Origin: Hormoscilla sp. GUM202
GTDB taxonomy: Bacteria; Cyanobacteriota; Cyanobacteriia; Cyanobacteriales; Desertifilaceae
DNA length: 64,000 nt
Assembly: GCA_005518205.2 (NCBI GenBank)
Contig: RFFC02000007.1
Span: 168,226-232,225 of the forward strand
Direction: 5' to 3'
Part shown: positions 55,052-63,652 of the stretch, piece by piece
Position numbering within the stretch: position 1 is the first letter of the stretch
Layout of the letters: the number at the start of each line of letters is the position of its first letter
The notes under the pieces: generated by a model
What the model was told of the DNA's origin: nothing
What the model saw: only the letters and a program-made list of their open reading frames with translations
Database searches by the model: none
Made by a program: the position numbers and the translations under genes

Positions 55052-56413
55052 TTATTTAGGGGATGCTAATGCCCCCCTTTTTCCTTTAAAAACCATTTGG
55101 ACTCCTCTATCTGGGGCTAGACGCGCACCCCGACGTTTGGGGAATTCAGGTCTGTTATCTGCTAGTTCGAGGTCATAATTAGTCAGAATTGTGGCGATCG
55201 CAAGTTTGACTTCAAACTGAGCCATAGCCTGTCCAATACAGGTACGCAGGCCACCACCAAAGGGAATAAATTCGTAGGGGGAAAACTCACGCTCTAAAAA
55301 GCGTTCTGGTTTAAACTGTTTGGCATCAGGATAAACATCCTCTCTTTGATGCAGTAGATAGATACATCCTGCGACTAGCTGTCCTGGTTCGAGTTCATAC
55401 CCTAATACTTCTGTTTTTTCCTGCACTACCCTTGGCAAAGTTAACATTCCTACAGGATAGATACGAAGCGTTTCTTGACACACTGCATTGAGATAGGGCA
55501 ATTTTGCAATTGTTACAGGGTCAGTAGCTTTTCCCAAGCTAGCAATTTCTGCAAGTAATTTGCGCTTGACTTCTGGTAAATGATGAATCCAATACAAAGC
55601 CCAAGACATGGCAATTGCAGTTGTTTCATGTCCTGCAAATGTCAGAGCCATCAACTCATCTCGTAACTCAAGTAAAGTTAGAGAATTGCCTGCTTCATCT
55701 TTAGAAGAAATTAATAGAGAAAGGATATCTCGACGGGAATCATCAGGATTAGCTTTCCTCTCTTTTATTTTTTCGTAAATCGCCTGATCGATTGCTTCTC
55801 GTTGCCGGAGAAAACTACCCCAAGGACTCCAAGCGCCTAAATCTTTTTGTAACCAAGGAAAGAATAGAGAGGCGGTCTTAAGGGGAGAACGAAAGATATC
55901 AGCCATTTTAGCAACCGATTGTCGCAGAGCACGGTCGCCGTCTTGTAAGCCATACACTGCCTCTAATATGACTTGTAGAGATATCTCTTTACATACCGTT
56001 ATTCCTGTGAATATTTGATTGGGGGTAAGTTGCCCAAAAGCTTGGAGCGTCAAATCGCAAATTAGCTGACCATAAGCTTGAATTCTATCCCCGTGAAAAG
56101 AGGGTAGGAGTAGCTTACGGCGCTTTTTGTGGCGATTACCATCTAATCCCAATATAGAATTATTACCTATTATGGGTCGTAGAAGATGGGTTTTCCCTGA
56201 AGCAATAAAATTCTGGCGATCACCTGTCAGTATCTGTTGGACGGCTTGGGGATGCTGAACAACAACTGTTGGACCCCCTTCGCCAACGATGTTTGCTAAG
56301 AACAGATCCGGATAATCTTTAACAGCTGTCTCCAAATATTTTACAGGGTCAGTAATCCATGTAAACCCTTGTTCTATTGGATGTTTTTTTAACTTTGGTA
56401 TAATTTTACTCAT
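55052..56413 (-). CDS. Cytochrome P450, CYP110-like
   Basis: 453 residues. I-helix LTFAGHETTAIAMSW (AGxET), ExxR in CQETLRIYP, PERF in FKPERFLEREFSPYEFIPFG and haem loop FGGGLRTCIGQ with Cys392. The N-terminus (KLKKHPIEQGFTWITDPVKY) and overall pattern match CYP110 of filamentous cyanobacteria, which hydroxylate long-chain and terpenoid substrates. No reductase or ferredoxin is nearby. First gene of a two-gene unit with the sulfotransferase. Confidence 0.9.
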   Translation of the reverse strand: MSKIIPKLKKHPIEQGFTWITDPVKYLETAVKDYPDLFLANIVGEGGPTVVVQHPQAVQQILTGDRQNFIASGKTHLLRPIIGNNSILGLDGNRHKKRRKLLLPSFHGDRIQAYGQLICDLTLQAFGQLTPNQIFTGITVCKEISLQVILEAVYGLQDGDRALRQSVAKMADIFRSPLKTASLFFPWLQKDLGAWSPWGSFLRQREAIDQAIYEKIKERKANPDDSRRDILSLLISSKDEAGNSLTLLELRDELMALTFAGHETTAIAMSWALYWIHHLPEVKRKLLAEIASLGKATDPVTIAKLPYLNAVCQETLRIYPVGMLTLPRVVQEKTEVLGYELEPGQLVAGCIYLLHQREDVYPDAKQFKPERFLEREFSPYEFIPFGGGLRTCIGQAMAQFEVKLAIATILTNYDLELADNRPEFPKRRGARLAPDRGVQMVFKGKRGALASPK

Positions 56414-56491
56414 GATTACATCTCCAATTCTGGATGGTCAACTTCGATCAGCTCTGTCTAAGGCTTTGAGGTACTTGTATCAAGCAGTATG

Positions 56492-56674
56492 GGGTGTGGT
56501 CAAAACCCGTTGGTGAAAGAAAAATATGGCTGCGCCCCCAGCGCTGCGCTATCGGGGAGGCCCTCGCGTTTCAGAAACCGGGTTTCTTAATGCATATTCG
56601 CTTTGTGCGCCTGATGAAAGTCGAAGAAACCCGGTTTCTTGTCTGCCTGACTAATCAACTGCTTTTGACCACCC
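56492..56674. mobile_element. Non-autonomous element (GGGTGTGGTCAAAA family), copy 2
   Basis: 183 bp with ends GGGTGTGGTCAAAA and TTTTGACCACCC, flanked by an exact 9-bp duplication AGCAGTATG (56483-56491 and 56675-56683). It interrupts the end of an FMO fragment: without it, the fragment would read AFKTILLDTSTSKP and stop. The interior has a CAGAAACCGGGTTTCT-like hairpin. Confidence 0.85.
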
Positions 56675-57135
56675 AGCAGTATGGTCTTGAATGCATTCAA
56701 AGCCACTACTACAGCAGTTATTATAGCAGATTTGATGAGAGGAGCAGGTAAACTATTTACATGTAGTTTCATCAGCAGTTTTTGAGCCAAGGATTCCTTA
56801 TTGCCAGGACCCCGCAGGCGAAACTGGGTAGCCTGGGTGGCAGCAAATACTAGGTGTCGCCAGATGCGGGTGTGCAAGAAAAAGTACTTCCAAAATGGAG
56901 GCTCGCACCCAATCAAACTCGCCATGTCATCCATATAGCGACGATAATCTACCAAGCTTCTTATGCGATGGGCATTATGTTCAAACTGTTCCAACCAGGC
57001 AGATCGATTTAGGCAGGTAATTCTCTCCATTTCTGCAGGAGATGGAAGGGTTCGTTCCCCAGTGCATATCTGTGCAAAGAAACGCGCCTGCATTTCCATA
57101 ATGGGAAACTGGCTTCCCAAGTTAGGGCGTGCCCA
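56587..57135 (-). pseudogene. C-terminal fragment of a flavin monooxygenase
   Basis: From WARPN (57135) it reads GSQFPIMEMQARFFAQICTG, SLVDYRRYMDDMASLIGCEP and TQFRLRGPGNKESLAQKLLM, matching the last 170 residues of the two intact FMOs nearby (57273 and 60801) at a level closest to the 60801 copy. The N-terminal two thirds, including both nucleotide-binding motifs, are missing. A non-autonomous element replaces its last residues. A probable product of tandem FMO duplication followed by decay. Confidence 0.88.
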
Positions 57136-57154
57136 GTGCGTAATGTAGGATCTA

Positions 57155-57270
57155 ACCTAAGGGACTTGCAATTTATTAAAGTACCAATCTTCTTGGGTGG
57201 TGTTACCGACCGTTCCTCCGTTCCCCCCGGCTTTTTCATTGGTACTTTATTTTCTTGCTCGTCCCTAAGT
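57155..57270. mobile_element. Short element between FMO genes
   Basis: Long imperfect inverted repeats: CCTAAGGGACTTGCAATTTA TTAAAGTACCAAT on the left and, on the opposite strand, CTTAGGGACGAGCAAGAAAA TAAAGTACCAAT on the right, about 33 bp each. The interior is GC-rich (CGTTCCTCCGTTCCCCCCGG). No clear target duplication. The right end adjoins the stop codon of the FMO at 57273. Confidence 0.7.
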
Positions 57271-57272
57271 TG

Positions 57273-58799
57273 CTACCTACCTAGCCTAGATAAACTCAAG
57301 GCATCAGCCAAACTTTGCCTTAGCAAACCTTTGACGATAGGAGTGGGAACGATTATAGGTAGTTTTATCAGGATTTTTCTAGCCAAGGATTCCTTATTGC
57401 CAGGACCTTGTAATCGAAACTGAGTTCCCTGGATAGCAGCGAATACAAGAGGCAGGCAGATGCGGGGGGCGGAGAAAAGGTACTTCCACAGCGAAGGCTT
57501 ACATCCAATCAAACTGGCCATGTCATCCATGTAGTGATGATAATCGACTAAGCTTCGCACTCGGTAAGCATGATGGTCAAACTGCTCCAAGTTTGCAACT
57601 CGATCTATGCAGGCAACTCTCTCCATTTCCGCCGTGGCAGGAAGAGCTAGTTCTCCCTTGCAGATCAGTGCAAACAACCTTGCCTGCATTTCCATAACAG
57701 GAAACTGGCTTCCATAGTTGGGACGTGCCCAGCCAATCCAAACTATTTTGTCCCGATACTTCGGATGAAACATATGTTTGTAAAGACTGCGGGGGTCAGT
57801 TTGCTTTAGTTCCTCTGGCAAGAAGGACACAGCATTTTTGTAACCCGTAGAAAAGACGACAGCATCGACATTTTCCAGGCATTCCCCCTCTGCCGTATGT
57901 AATGTTCTTCCTCCATCTTCCACTTTGACTATTTCACCGACCACTTTACAGCCGTGGTACACGATCGCTTTGGGGAAGGAAAAGTTTTTAGTTCCAAAAA
58001 TTCCCCAGATGCCATTGCTCCCTTTTATCTTTTTGTTGAGTTCGACTGCTGCATCAAAAACTGGATCTTGCTCGATCAAATCAGCTTGCTGGATGACTTT
58101 GGTTATAGTTTTTCCAGACATAGCCCACACTAGCCGATTCAAAGCGACATCGGCAGCGACGACATTTCCCTCCAGGCTTCTCTTGCGGGTAGCCACCCAT
58201 CCCATCGTGTTACGGATGCTCACCCAGCACTGGGAAGCTACGCTGGATAGTTCTAGGGCTATGTCTGCACCAGACTCGCCTCCTCCCACGGCTAAGACGT
58301 TCTTATCATGAAACATGTCTGCGTTACGATATTCCTGAGAATGAAAATATTCAACATGGGTTAATAAATTCTTCCACTCTGGATAATTGGGAATAGCGTT
58401 GTTCCCAGTGGCCAGTGCCAACCTTTTTGAAAGCAAGATATCTCCAGATTCTAACTGAATCTGCCAACCTTCACGACCTTGTTCAACTACAGCCACTACT
58501 TTAGAGTTAAAACGGATGCGTTCGAGAACACCAAAATGTTCTGCGTACCTCTTCCAATAATCAACTGCTTCGTCCTTAGTCCAGAACTCGTGCTGATTAC
58601 CATCCCCAATCCAGAAATCAGAAAACATACTGATCGTGGCTGAGGAAGTCAACACTAAACTGTCGTAGGCATTGGCAAAAACACCCCCGGCATCCTTAGC
58701 TTGTTCTAAACATACAACCTCCTGCAGACCTTGCTCGATTAATTCTTTCGTACAAACCAGACCTCCAGGTCCGGCTCCAATTACAATGCAATCTAACAT
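57273..58799 (-). CDS. Flavin-containing monooxygenase (FMO)
   Basis: 508 residues. FAD motif VIGAGPGGLVCTKEL, ATG motif in LATGNNAIPNYPEW, the FMO region EYFHSQEYRNADMF, then NADPH motif VLAVGGGESGADIAL. VDAVVFSTGYKNA marks the later FMO signature. The arrangement resembles eukaryotic-type FMOs that oxygenate N or S atoms, rather than Baeyer-Villiger enzymes. The N-terminus (MLDCIVIGAG) is well placed and the upstream AGGAGGTG is a strong ribosome binding site. Probably follows the CYP2-like gene in one transcript. Confidence 0.9.
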   Translation of the reverse strand: MLDCIVIGAGPGGLVCTKELIEQGLQEVVCLEQAKDAGGVFANAYDSLVLTSSATISMFSDFWIGDGNQHEFWTKDEAVDYWKRYAEHFGVLERIRFNSKVVAVVEQGREGWQIQLESGDILLSKRLALATGNNAIPNYPEWKNLLTHVEYFHSQEYRNADMFHDKNVLAVGGGESGADIALELSSVASQCWVSIRNTMGWVATRKRSLEGNVVAADVALNRLVWAMSGKTITKVIQQADLIEQDPVFDAAVELNKKIKGSNGIWGIFGTKNFSFPKAIVYHGCKVVGEIVKVEDGGRTLHTAEGECLENVDAVVFSTGYKNAVSFLPEELKQTDPRSLYKHMFHPKYRDKIVWIGWARPNYGSQFPVMEMQARLFALICKGELALPATAEMERVACIDRVANLEQFDHHAYRVRSLVDYHHYMDDMASLIGCKPSLWKYLFSAPRICLPLVFAAIQGTQFRLQGPGNKESLARKILIKLPIIVPTPIVKGLLRQSLADALSLSRLGR

Positions 58800-58928
58800 T
58801 AGGGGTTCACCTCCTTATTCCTAGGATTTTGTGCTTTATTAACAGTAAATATATCAAACCCCGATGCTGCCGAGAGTTTGAGTAACATATGTGAGGTAGA
58901 GCTTGAAACCCCGAGTTGGAAGACTCAT

Positions 58929-60392
58929 TTAAAAGCGAGGTTTTACTACAACTTTAAAGTCCTGTGGGGTTGAGAAAACTCCTCCTAGTAGAGACTCAAA
59001 ACTTAATTGCTTTCCATGAACTTTTTCAAACTTACATTTATGCATCAGGTTAGTGAATAATATAAATACCATCAAACGTCCTAAATACTCTCCTATACAC
59101 CGACGATCTCCCATTCCAAAAGGATAGAACTTATCAAGAAGGTCCTTTCTTGGTTGCCCGTTTTCATCTAGAAACCGATACGGGTTAAATTTTTCAGGTT
59201 CTTCCCAATAGCGGTCATCACGGGTTAGAGCATAGTAATTGATGACTAAAGGGGTATTTTTGGGAATAAAGTAACCCTCCAAAGTGGTATCAGCGGTAGT
59301 AGCGTAGTTGATGGGGGGCATATTAGTCAGAGAAGAGTGGCGCAATATTTCGTTAATACAAGCTTCCGTTAATGGTAATTTACCACGATGTTCTAAGCGT
59401 GGTTGTTGTTCTCTACCGACCACTTCATCAAGTTCTTTTTGGATTTGTGTCTGAATATCTGGGTGAGTAATCATGTAAAGCAAACCCCAGCGTAATATAA
59501 AACTGGGAAGACCTCCACCAGCTCCCGCAAACTGCATCAACGATCCATTAACAATGTCATTGTCACCTAATCCAAGCTCGTTTCTATCTGACTCAGTTAG
59601 TTCGCTGCTAGCTTGCAAAAGTCCATCGGTAATGTCCCGCAAATTCTCTGGATGGAAGGATTCTCGATGCTGTTCTACGTTTTGGGAAACATAGTGTTCC
59701 AGTGCAGCTAAAGCCTTGAGAAACTTTGGTACTGTTTTCCAACGCGATAATTTGAATATTAGCCGCCACAATCCCGGAACAAACTCTAATTTAACACCCT
59801 CAATAACACAAGGAATATATCTTAAGTTGTAAGCATATTCAGTCAATGCAGGATCTTTTTTAGCCTCCTCAATACCACCTCTTTTATTAAAGATGAGTCT
59901 TTGTATAAACTTCGATGTGGCTAGAGGTACATACAAATCAGGGTCAATAGGTTGGCTGCCAAATTTGAAAAGCGTATTTGCCAAGTCTTCTGCTTGTTCA
60001 AGAGCCCAACTTTCAATAGTGTCTGATTTGCTCACCACAAATGTATGCATGGCTTTACCTACAATACTATGGTGTTTTTTCCAGTTCTCACCACTTTTCA
60101 GTTCCAGGAAGTGACGTTGAGGTGGTTGTTGAAAGACATCAAAATCTGCCCTAGCGTTAAAACTATCCTGCTGCTTTAATAAAGCTTCTTTGACAGTCTC
60201 AAGGCTATTTAGTACAACTAACTTTTTACCACCTACACGAAGCTGAAAAATACTACCATACTTTTTGCCGAGTTTATGCAATTCTATATGTAAGTACTTA
60301 CTGAAGAAGGGCAACATACTGACAAAGGGAAGGGCAGGGGGGCCTGGCGGCATCTTACGGCTGTCGTTAAAGGATGATTTTTGCAAACCCAT
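58929..60392 (-). CDS. Cytochrome P450, CYP2-like
   Basis: 487 residues from ATG 60392 (MGLQKSSFNDSRKMPPGPPA); an in-frame start at 60431 abuts an element and is less likely. The proline-rich PPGPPALPF, KYGSIFQLRVGGKKLVVLNS and ETVKEALLKQQDSFNARADF blocks are reminiscent of animal CYP2 enzymes. I-helix region MQFAGAGGGLPSFIL lacks the usual AGxxT threonine. ExxR lies in INEILRHSS, and the haem loop is YPFGMGDRRCIGEYLG with the Cys near residue 432. No N-terminal membrane anchor. The missing I-helix Thr suggests altered oxygen activation. Confidence 0.88.
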   Translation of the reverse strand: MGLQKSSFNDSRKMPPGPPALPFVSMLPFFSKYLHIELHKLGKKYGSIFQLRVGGKKLVVLNSLETVKEALLKQQDSFNARADFDVFQQPPQRHFLELKSGENWKKHHSIVGKAMHTFVVSKSDTIESWALEQAEDLANTLFKFGSQPIDPDLYVPLATSKFIQRLIFNKRGGIEEAKKDPALTEYAYNLRYIPCVIEGVKLEFVPGLWRLIFKLSRWKTVPKFLKALAALEHYVSQNVEQHRESFHPENLRDITDGLLQASSELTESDRNELGLGDNDIVNGSLMQFAGAGGGLPSFILRWGLLYMITHPDIQTQIQKELDEVVGREQQPRLEHRGKLPLTEACINEILRHSSLTNMPPINYATTADTTLEGYFIPKNTPLVINYYALTRDDRYWEEPEKFNPYRFLDENGQPRKDLLDKFYPFGMGDRRCIGEYLGRLMVFILFTNLMHKCKFEKVHGKQLSFESLLGGVFSTPQDFKVVVKPRF

Positions 60393-60432
60393 GGCTATTT
60401 CAGATAAATTGAGTACAACTATTACTACCAAC

Positions 60433-60597
60433 CAATAGTCCGGACACTTTTGGGGAACGTGGCTGTAAGGCTTCTGCCTTTGCTCAATAGAGCAATTTTT
60501 GGCAAGTTAGCCCTAGGGCTGACATTGAAAAAAATGAGGCCAGTAGGCTGGAACCCTTGCATTGTGGTCGTTCTGGGGTATAAAAACGGAGTTCTGA
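60433..60597. mobile_element. Non-autonomous element (CAATACTCCGGAC family), copy C
   Basis: Reverse orientation. CAATAGTCCGGACACTTTT at 60433 matches the end of copy B. The interior CAATTTTTGGCAAGTTAGCC, TGCATTGTGGTCGTTCTGG corresponds to copies A and B. The far end (AAAAACGGAGTTCTG) is degraded and no target duplication remains. It lies just upstream of the CYP2-like gene. The rest of the gap to 60800 has no gene. Confidence 0.65.
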
Positions 60598-60800
60598 GCA
60601 GGGAGAGGGGAGCGGGGGGAGTGAAAAAGCAGGTCAAATCCTTGCTAGGGCGGTCTTCCAAAACCCCCACTGTGGTATGCTTCAACTTTTGACCCCCCCA
60701 GCCTTCGCAGCAGATACATCTTGCTTAAGCGGGAGCGCTAGCAATCTCCAACACACACACTCGGCAGTACCTAACCTTTCGCAGTATAACATGGGTAAAA

Positions 60801-62390
60801 TCAGGATGAAACCCTAGAAACTGCCAGGGAAGATGACGATTTTCGGGAACCTTCAAGACCAACAAAGATTATTTTGGGAATTAGAGCCTTGAAGGCATAA
60901 ATCACGCGCCCTTTGAGACCTGCTTTGACTATGTGAGTAGGTTTACTTACAGGTAGTTTCATCAGCAGTTCTCGAGCTAAGGATTCCTTATTGCCTGGAC
61001 CGCGCAGTCGAAACTGAGTGGACTGGATAGCACCGTATACCATGCGCAGCCAGATGCGGGGATGTAAGAAAAAGTATTGCCACAATGGAGGCTCACACCC
61101 AATCAAACTGGCCATGTCATCTATGTAGCGATGATAATCGACTAAACTTCTGACTTGGTGAGCATTATTCTCGAACTGCTCTAGATAGGTAGCTCTATCT
61201 ATACAGGCAACTTTCTCCATTTCTACCGGGGCAGGAAGAGCGAGTTCTCCCTTGCAGATCAGTGCAAACAACCTTGCCTGCATTTCCATAATCGGAAACT
61301 GGCTGCCAAAGTTAGGACGTGCCCAGCCTATCCAAACGAGCTTGTCCTGATACTTCGGATGAAACATATGTTTGTAAAGACCACGGGGGTCCGTTTGTTT
61401 TAGTTCCTCTGGCAAGAAGGACACAGCATTTTTGTAACCAGTAGAAAAGACGACAGCATCGACATTTGTTAGGCATTCCCCATCTGCCGTATGCAATGTT
61501 CTTCCGCCATCTTCCACTTTAACTATTTCACCAACCACTTTACAGCCGTGGTTCACTATTGCCTTAGGTAAGGAAAAGTTTTTAGTTGCGAAAATTCCCC
61601 ATATGCCTTTTTTGGCTTCAACCTTTTGATTGAGTTTTACTACTGTATCATAAACGGGATCTTTCTGGCTCAACTCGGCTTGATTAACAGCCTCGGTCAG
61701 AACTGCTCCATAATCCCGGGGAAGCCCCCACACGCCCCTATGGGTAGAAATATCGGCTGCATTTATGCCTCTTCTTCGGGGGACAATCCACCCCGCAGAA
61801 TTACGGAGGCTCACCCAGCACTTGGAAGCTACGCGGGATATTTCTAGGGCTATGTCTGCACCAGACTCGCCTCCCCCGACTGCCAACACAGTTTTGCCCG
61901 CAAATCTGTCAGCATTACGGTAATCCTGAGAATGAGAATACTCAACCTCAGTTAATAACTCCTTCCACTCTGGATACTTAGGGATAGCATTGTTCCCGAT
62001 GGCCAGTGCCACCCGTTTCGTTAGTAAATTCTCTCCGGATGCCAACTGAACCTGCCAGCCTTCACCACCTTGTTCGACTACAGCCACCACTTTAGAGCCG
62101 AAACGGATGTGTTCTCGAACACCGAAGTGTTCTGCATACTTCTTCCAATAATCGACTACTTCGTCCTTAGTCCAGAACTTATGCTGGTTGCCATCCCCAA
62201 TCCAGAAATCGGAAAACATACTTATTGTCGCCGAGGAAGTCAACACTAAACTGTCGTAGGTATTGGTAAAAACACCACCCACATCCTCCGCTTGTTCCAA
62301 ACAGACTACCTCTCCCACGCCTTGTTCGAGTAGTTCTTTGGTTGTTACCAGGCCTCCTGAGCCAGCTCCAATCACAATACAATCCAGCAT
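60801..62390 (-). CDS. Flavin-containing monooxygenase (FMO), second intact copy
   Basis: 529 residues, close paralogue of the 57273 gene. FAD motif VIGAGSGGLVTTKEL (Ser replaces the Pro of the other copy), AIGNNAIPKYPEW, EYSHSQDYRNADRF, NADPH motif VLAVGGGESGADIAL, VDAVVFSTGYKNA. The canonical ATG triplet motif reads AIG rather than ATG here. It has an extended C-terminus (GLEGSRKSSSSLAVSRVSS). AGGAGG precedes the ATG at 62390. First gene of the co-oriented set running to 54404. Confidence 0.9.
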   Translation of the reverse strand: MLDCIVIGAGSGGLVTTKELLEQGVGEVVCLEQAEDVGGVFTNTYDSLVLTSSATISMFSDFWIGDGNQHKFWTKDEVVDYWKKYAEHFGVREHIRFGSKVVAVVEQGGEGWQVQLASGENLLTKRVALAIGNNAIPKYPEWKELLTEVEYSHSQDYRNADRFAGKTVLAVGGGESGADIALEISRVASKCWVSLRNSAGWIVPRRRGINAADISTHRGVWGLPRDYGAVLTEAVNQAELSQKDPVYDTVVKLNQKVEAKKGIWGIFATKNFSLPKAIVNHGCKVVGEIVKVEDGGRTLHTADGECLTNVDAVVFSTGYKNAVSFLPEELKQTDPRGLYKHMFHPKYQDKLVWIGWARPNFGSQFPIMEMQARLFALICKGELALPAPVEMEKVACIDRATYLEQFENNAHQVRSLVDYHRYIDDMASLIGCEPPLWQYFFLHPRIWLRMVYGAIQSTQFRLRGPGNKESLARELLMKLPVSKPTHIVKAGLKGRVIYAFKALIPKIIFVGLEGSRKSSSSLAVSRVSS

Positions 62391-62458
62391 GAAATTAACC
62401 TCCTCTTGTTGCGCGTCATCAGTAGGGAGTCCCCAAAAATCAATTACGCAGATCGCAC

Positions 62459-62588
62459 GATCGCATTTGGGTTGGGCACAACTGCACCGGAGTTGTTGCC
62501 GTACAGCAGAGAACCTGCAACCGGTTCGCGGATACCATCAATGTCCACAGGAGGAGCAGATGAAAGCGATGATGTAGCAGGTGGCAGC
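62459..62588 (-). pseudogene. psbA: psbA fragment (photosystem II D1, N-terminal part)
   Basis: Reads [10 protein letters not shown], then after a 2-base loss [20 protein letters not shown], then N and [11 protein letters not shown]. Intact D1 has [20 protein letters not shown] and GNNIISGAVVPSSNAIG, so two codons are missing and SS has become NP. These are D1 residues of about 40-87. It sits 70 bp upstream of FMO-60801 on the same strand. 77 bp of it (62486-62562) are repeated exactly at 63924-64000. Confidence 0.88.
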
Positions 62589-62734
62589 TGTCAGCTGGGT
62601 GTTTTCCAGGTACGTCGTTAGTTTGTTTTCCTTACTGAATACACATTAGCTAAAAGAGTTAGTTTTGTCAACCCCTGTTAATTTGTTTTACTTATACCTC
62701 ATATAAGCAGAGATTATTGGCAGGTAGCAGCCAG

Positions 62735-63072
62735 TCAGCCAAACAAAGGAGGCCAGGGGAAGTTGCGAGCATTCCGCTCGTGCATTACTTCCATCCCCAG
62801 GTTAGCACGGTTCAGGACATCTGCCCAGGTGCCGATCGCGCGACCTTGTGAGTCGATAATGGACTGGTCGTGTCCAGAGACGCCCACCCATGTCGCTGCG
62901 ATGTCTAAAGCGCAGACATCGACGGGCAGGCTCCCGACAGGGTGGGCGCTCTCGGACACGATGTTGAAGTTGAAACCGTTCAGGTTGAAGGCCATCGTGC
63001 TCACGGGCTGTGAACCAGATACCGGGAGAACAGCGATCCGCCGAACACGCCAGCTACACCCAGCATGTGGAA
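62735..63072 (-). pseudogene. psbA: psbA fragment (photosystem II D1, middle and C-terminal parts)
   Basis: [16 protein letters not shown] (D1 about 197-212) is joined directly to GIWFTA and [14 protein letters not shown] (about 282-303), deleting about 65 residues. After the 32-codon palindromic insertion it continues [37 protein letters not shown] and then unrelated PPLFG. The Mn-cluster ligand His337 is Arg, and Asp342 and the Ala344 end are lost. Non-functional. Confidence 0.9.
62868..62963. repeat. In-frame palindromic element, copy 3 (inside a psbA remnant)
   Basis: About 96 bp, inserted between the Asn (303) and Gln (304) codons of psbA; 32 codons added, frame kept. Outer arms GTGTCCAGAG / CTCTCGGACAC and inner arms CGCCCACCC / GGGTGGGCG match copy 1. 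A longer centre holds a nested palindrome (GATGTCTAAAGCGCAGACATC). The encoded peptide contains [12 protein letters not shown] and TWVGVSGHD. Confidence 0.88.
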
Positions 63073-63147
63073 GGTGGTTGAAGCTGTGACAATTGGACTC
63101 CGCTACAATAGCGGAGCCCCCCAGGGAGAACAACGGGGTTACAGTAA

Positions 63148-63645
63148 CTAAACAAAATCATCCGCCCTAATAACCTCATAATCAATTCCCGACAAAATTG
63201 CCAACACTTCCCCAGAAGCCGCGACCTTAATGGAAGTCGAACTGCCCTGATGAGAGGCAATTTCTAGTTCAGTAAAAATCAAACCTCCTTCTAACCGGAT
63301 TTTGTCCGTGTGATTCGTAAAGTCGTCGATGGTATCCTGGCCCATGCCCGGGGCTAAGACAAAAGTATCCACACCATCGCCTCCGTAAAGCGTGTCGCTT
63401 CCGTTACCCCCGTCGAGGAGATCGTCTCCCTCTTGGCCATAGAGGGTATCGCTACCCTCGCCCCCATAGAGGCTGTCGTTGCCCCTGTCTCCGGAAAGTG
63501 TGTCTGCGTTTTCAGTGCCCTGGAGCTCGTAGTCTTTGGGAATGCCCGTGATGGGAGACGATACCTCAATATTAAATACATCTTCTACCCGGCCTTTCGC
63601 ATGATCCGATGCAGTTACCGTCACAGTAAAATTGCCCAAAGTAGT
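63148..63645 (-). pseudogene. RTX (haemolysin-type calcium-binding) protein, C-terminal fragment
   Basis: GNFTVTVTASDHAKGRVEDV is the end of a cadherin-like domain. Then four or five GGxGxD nonapeptide repeats follow (RGNDSLYGGEGSDTLYGQEG, GNGSDTLYGGDGVDTFVLAP), and the tail (TIDDFTNHTDKIRLEGGLIF) is typical of calcium-binding RTX ends secreted by type I systems. The usual large N-terminal part is missing; instead the frame is joined to the amino-acid-binding-protein fragment. Confidence 0.85.
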
Positions 63646-63652
63646 AGGCCTG

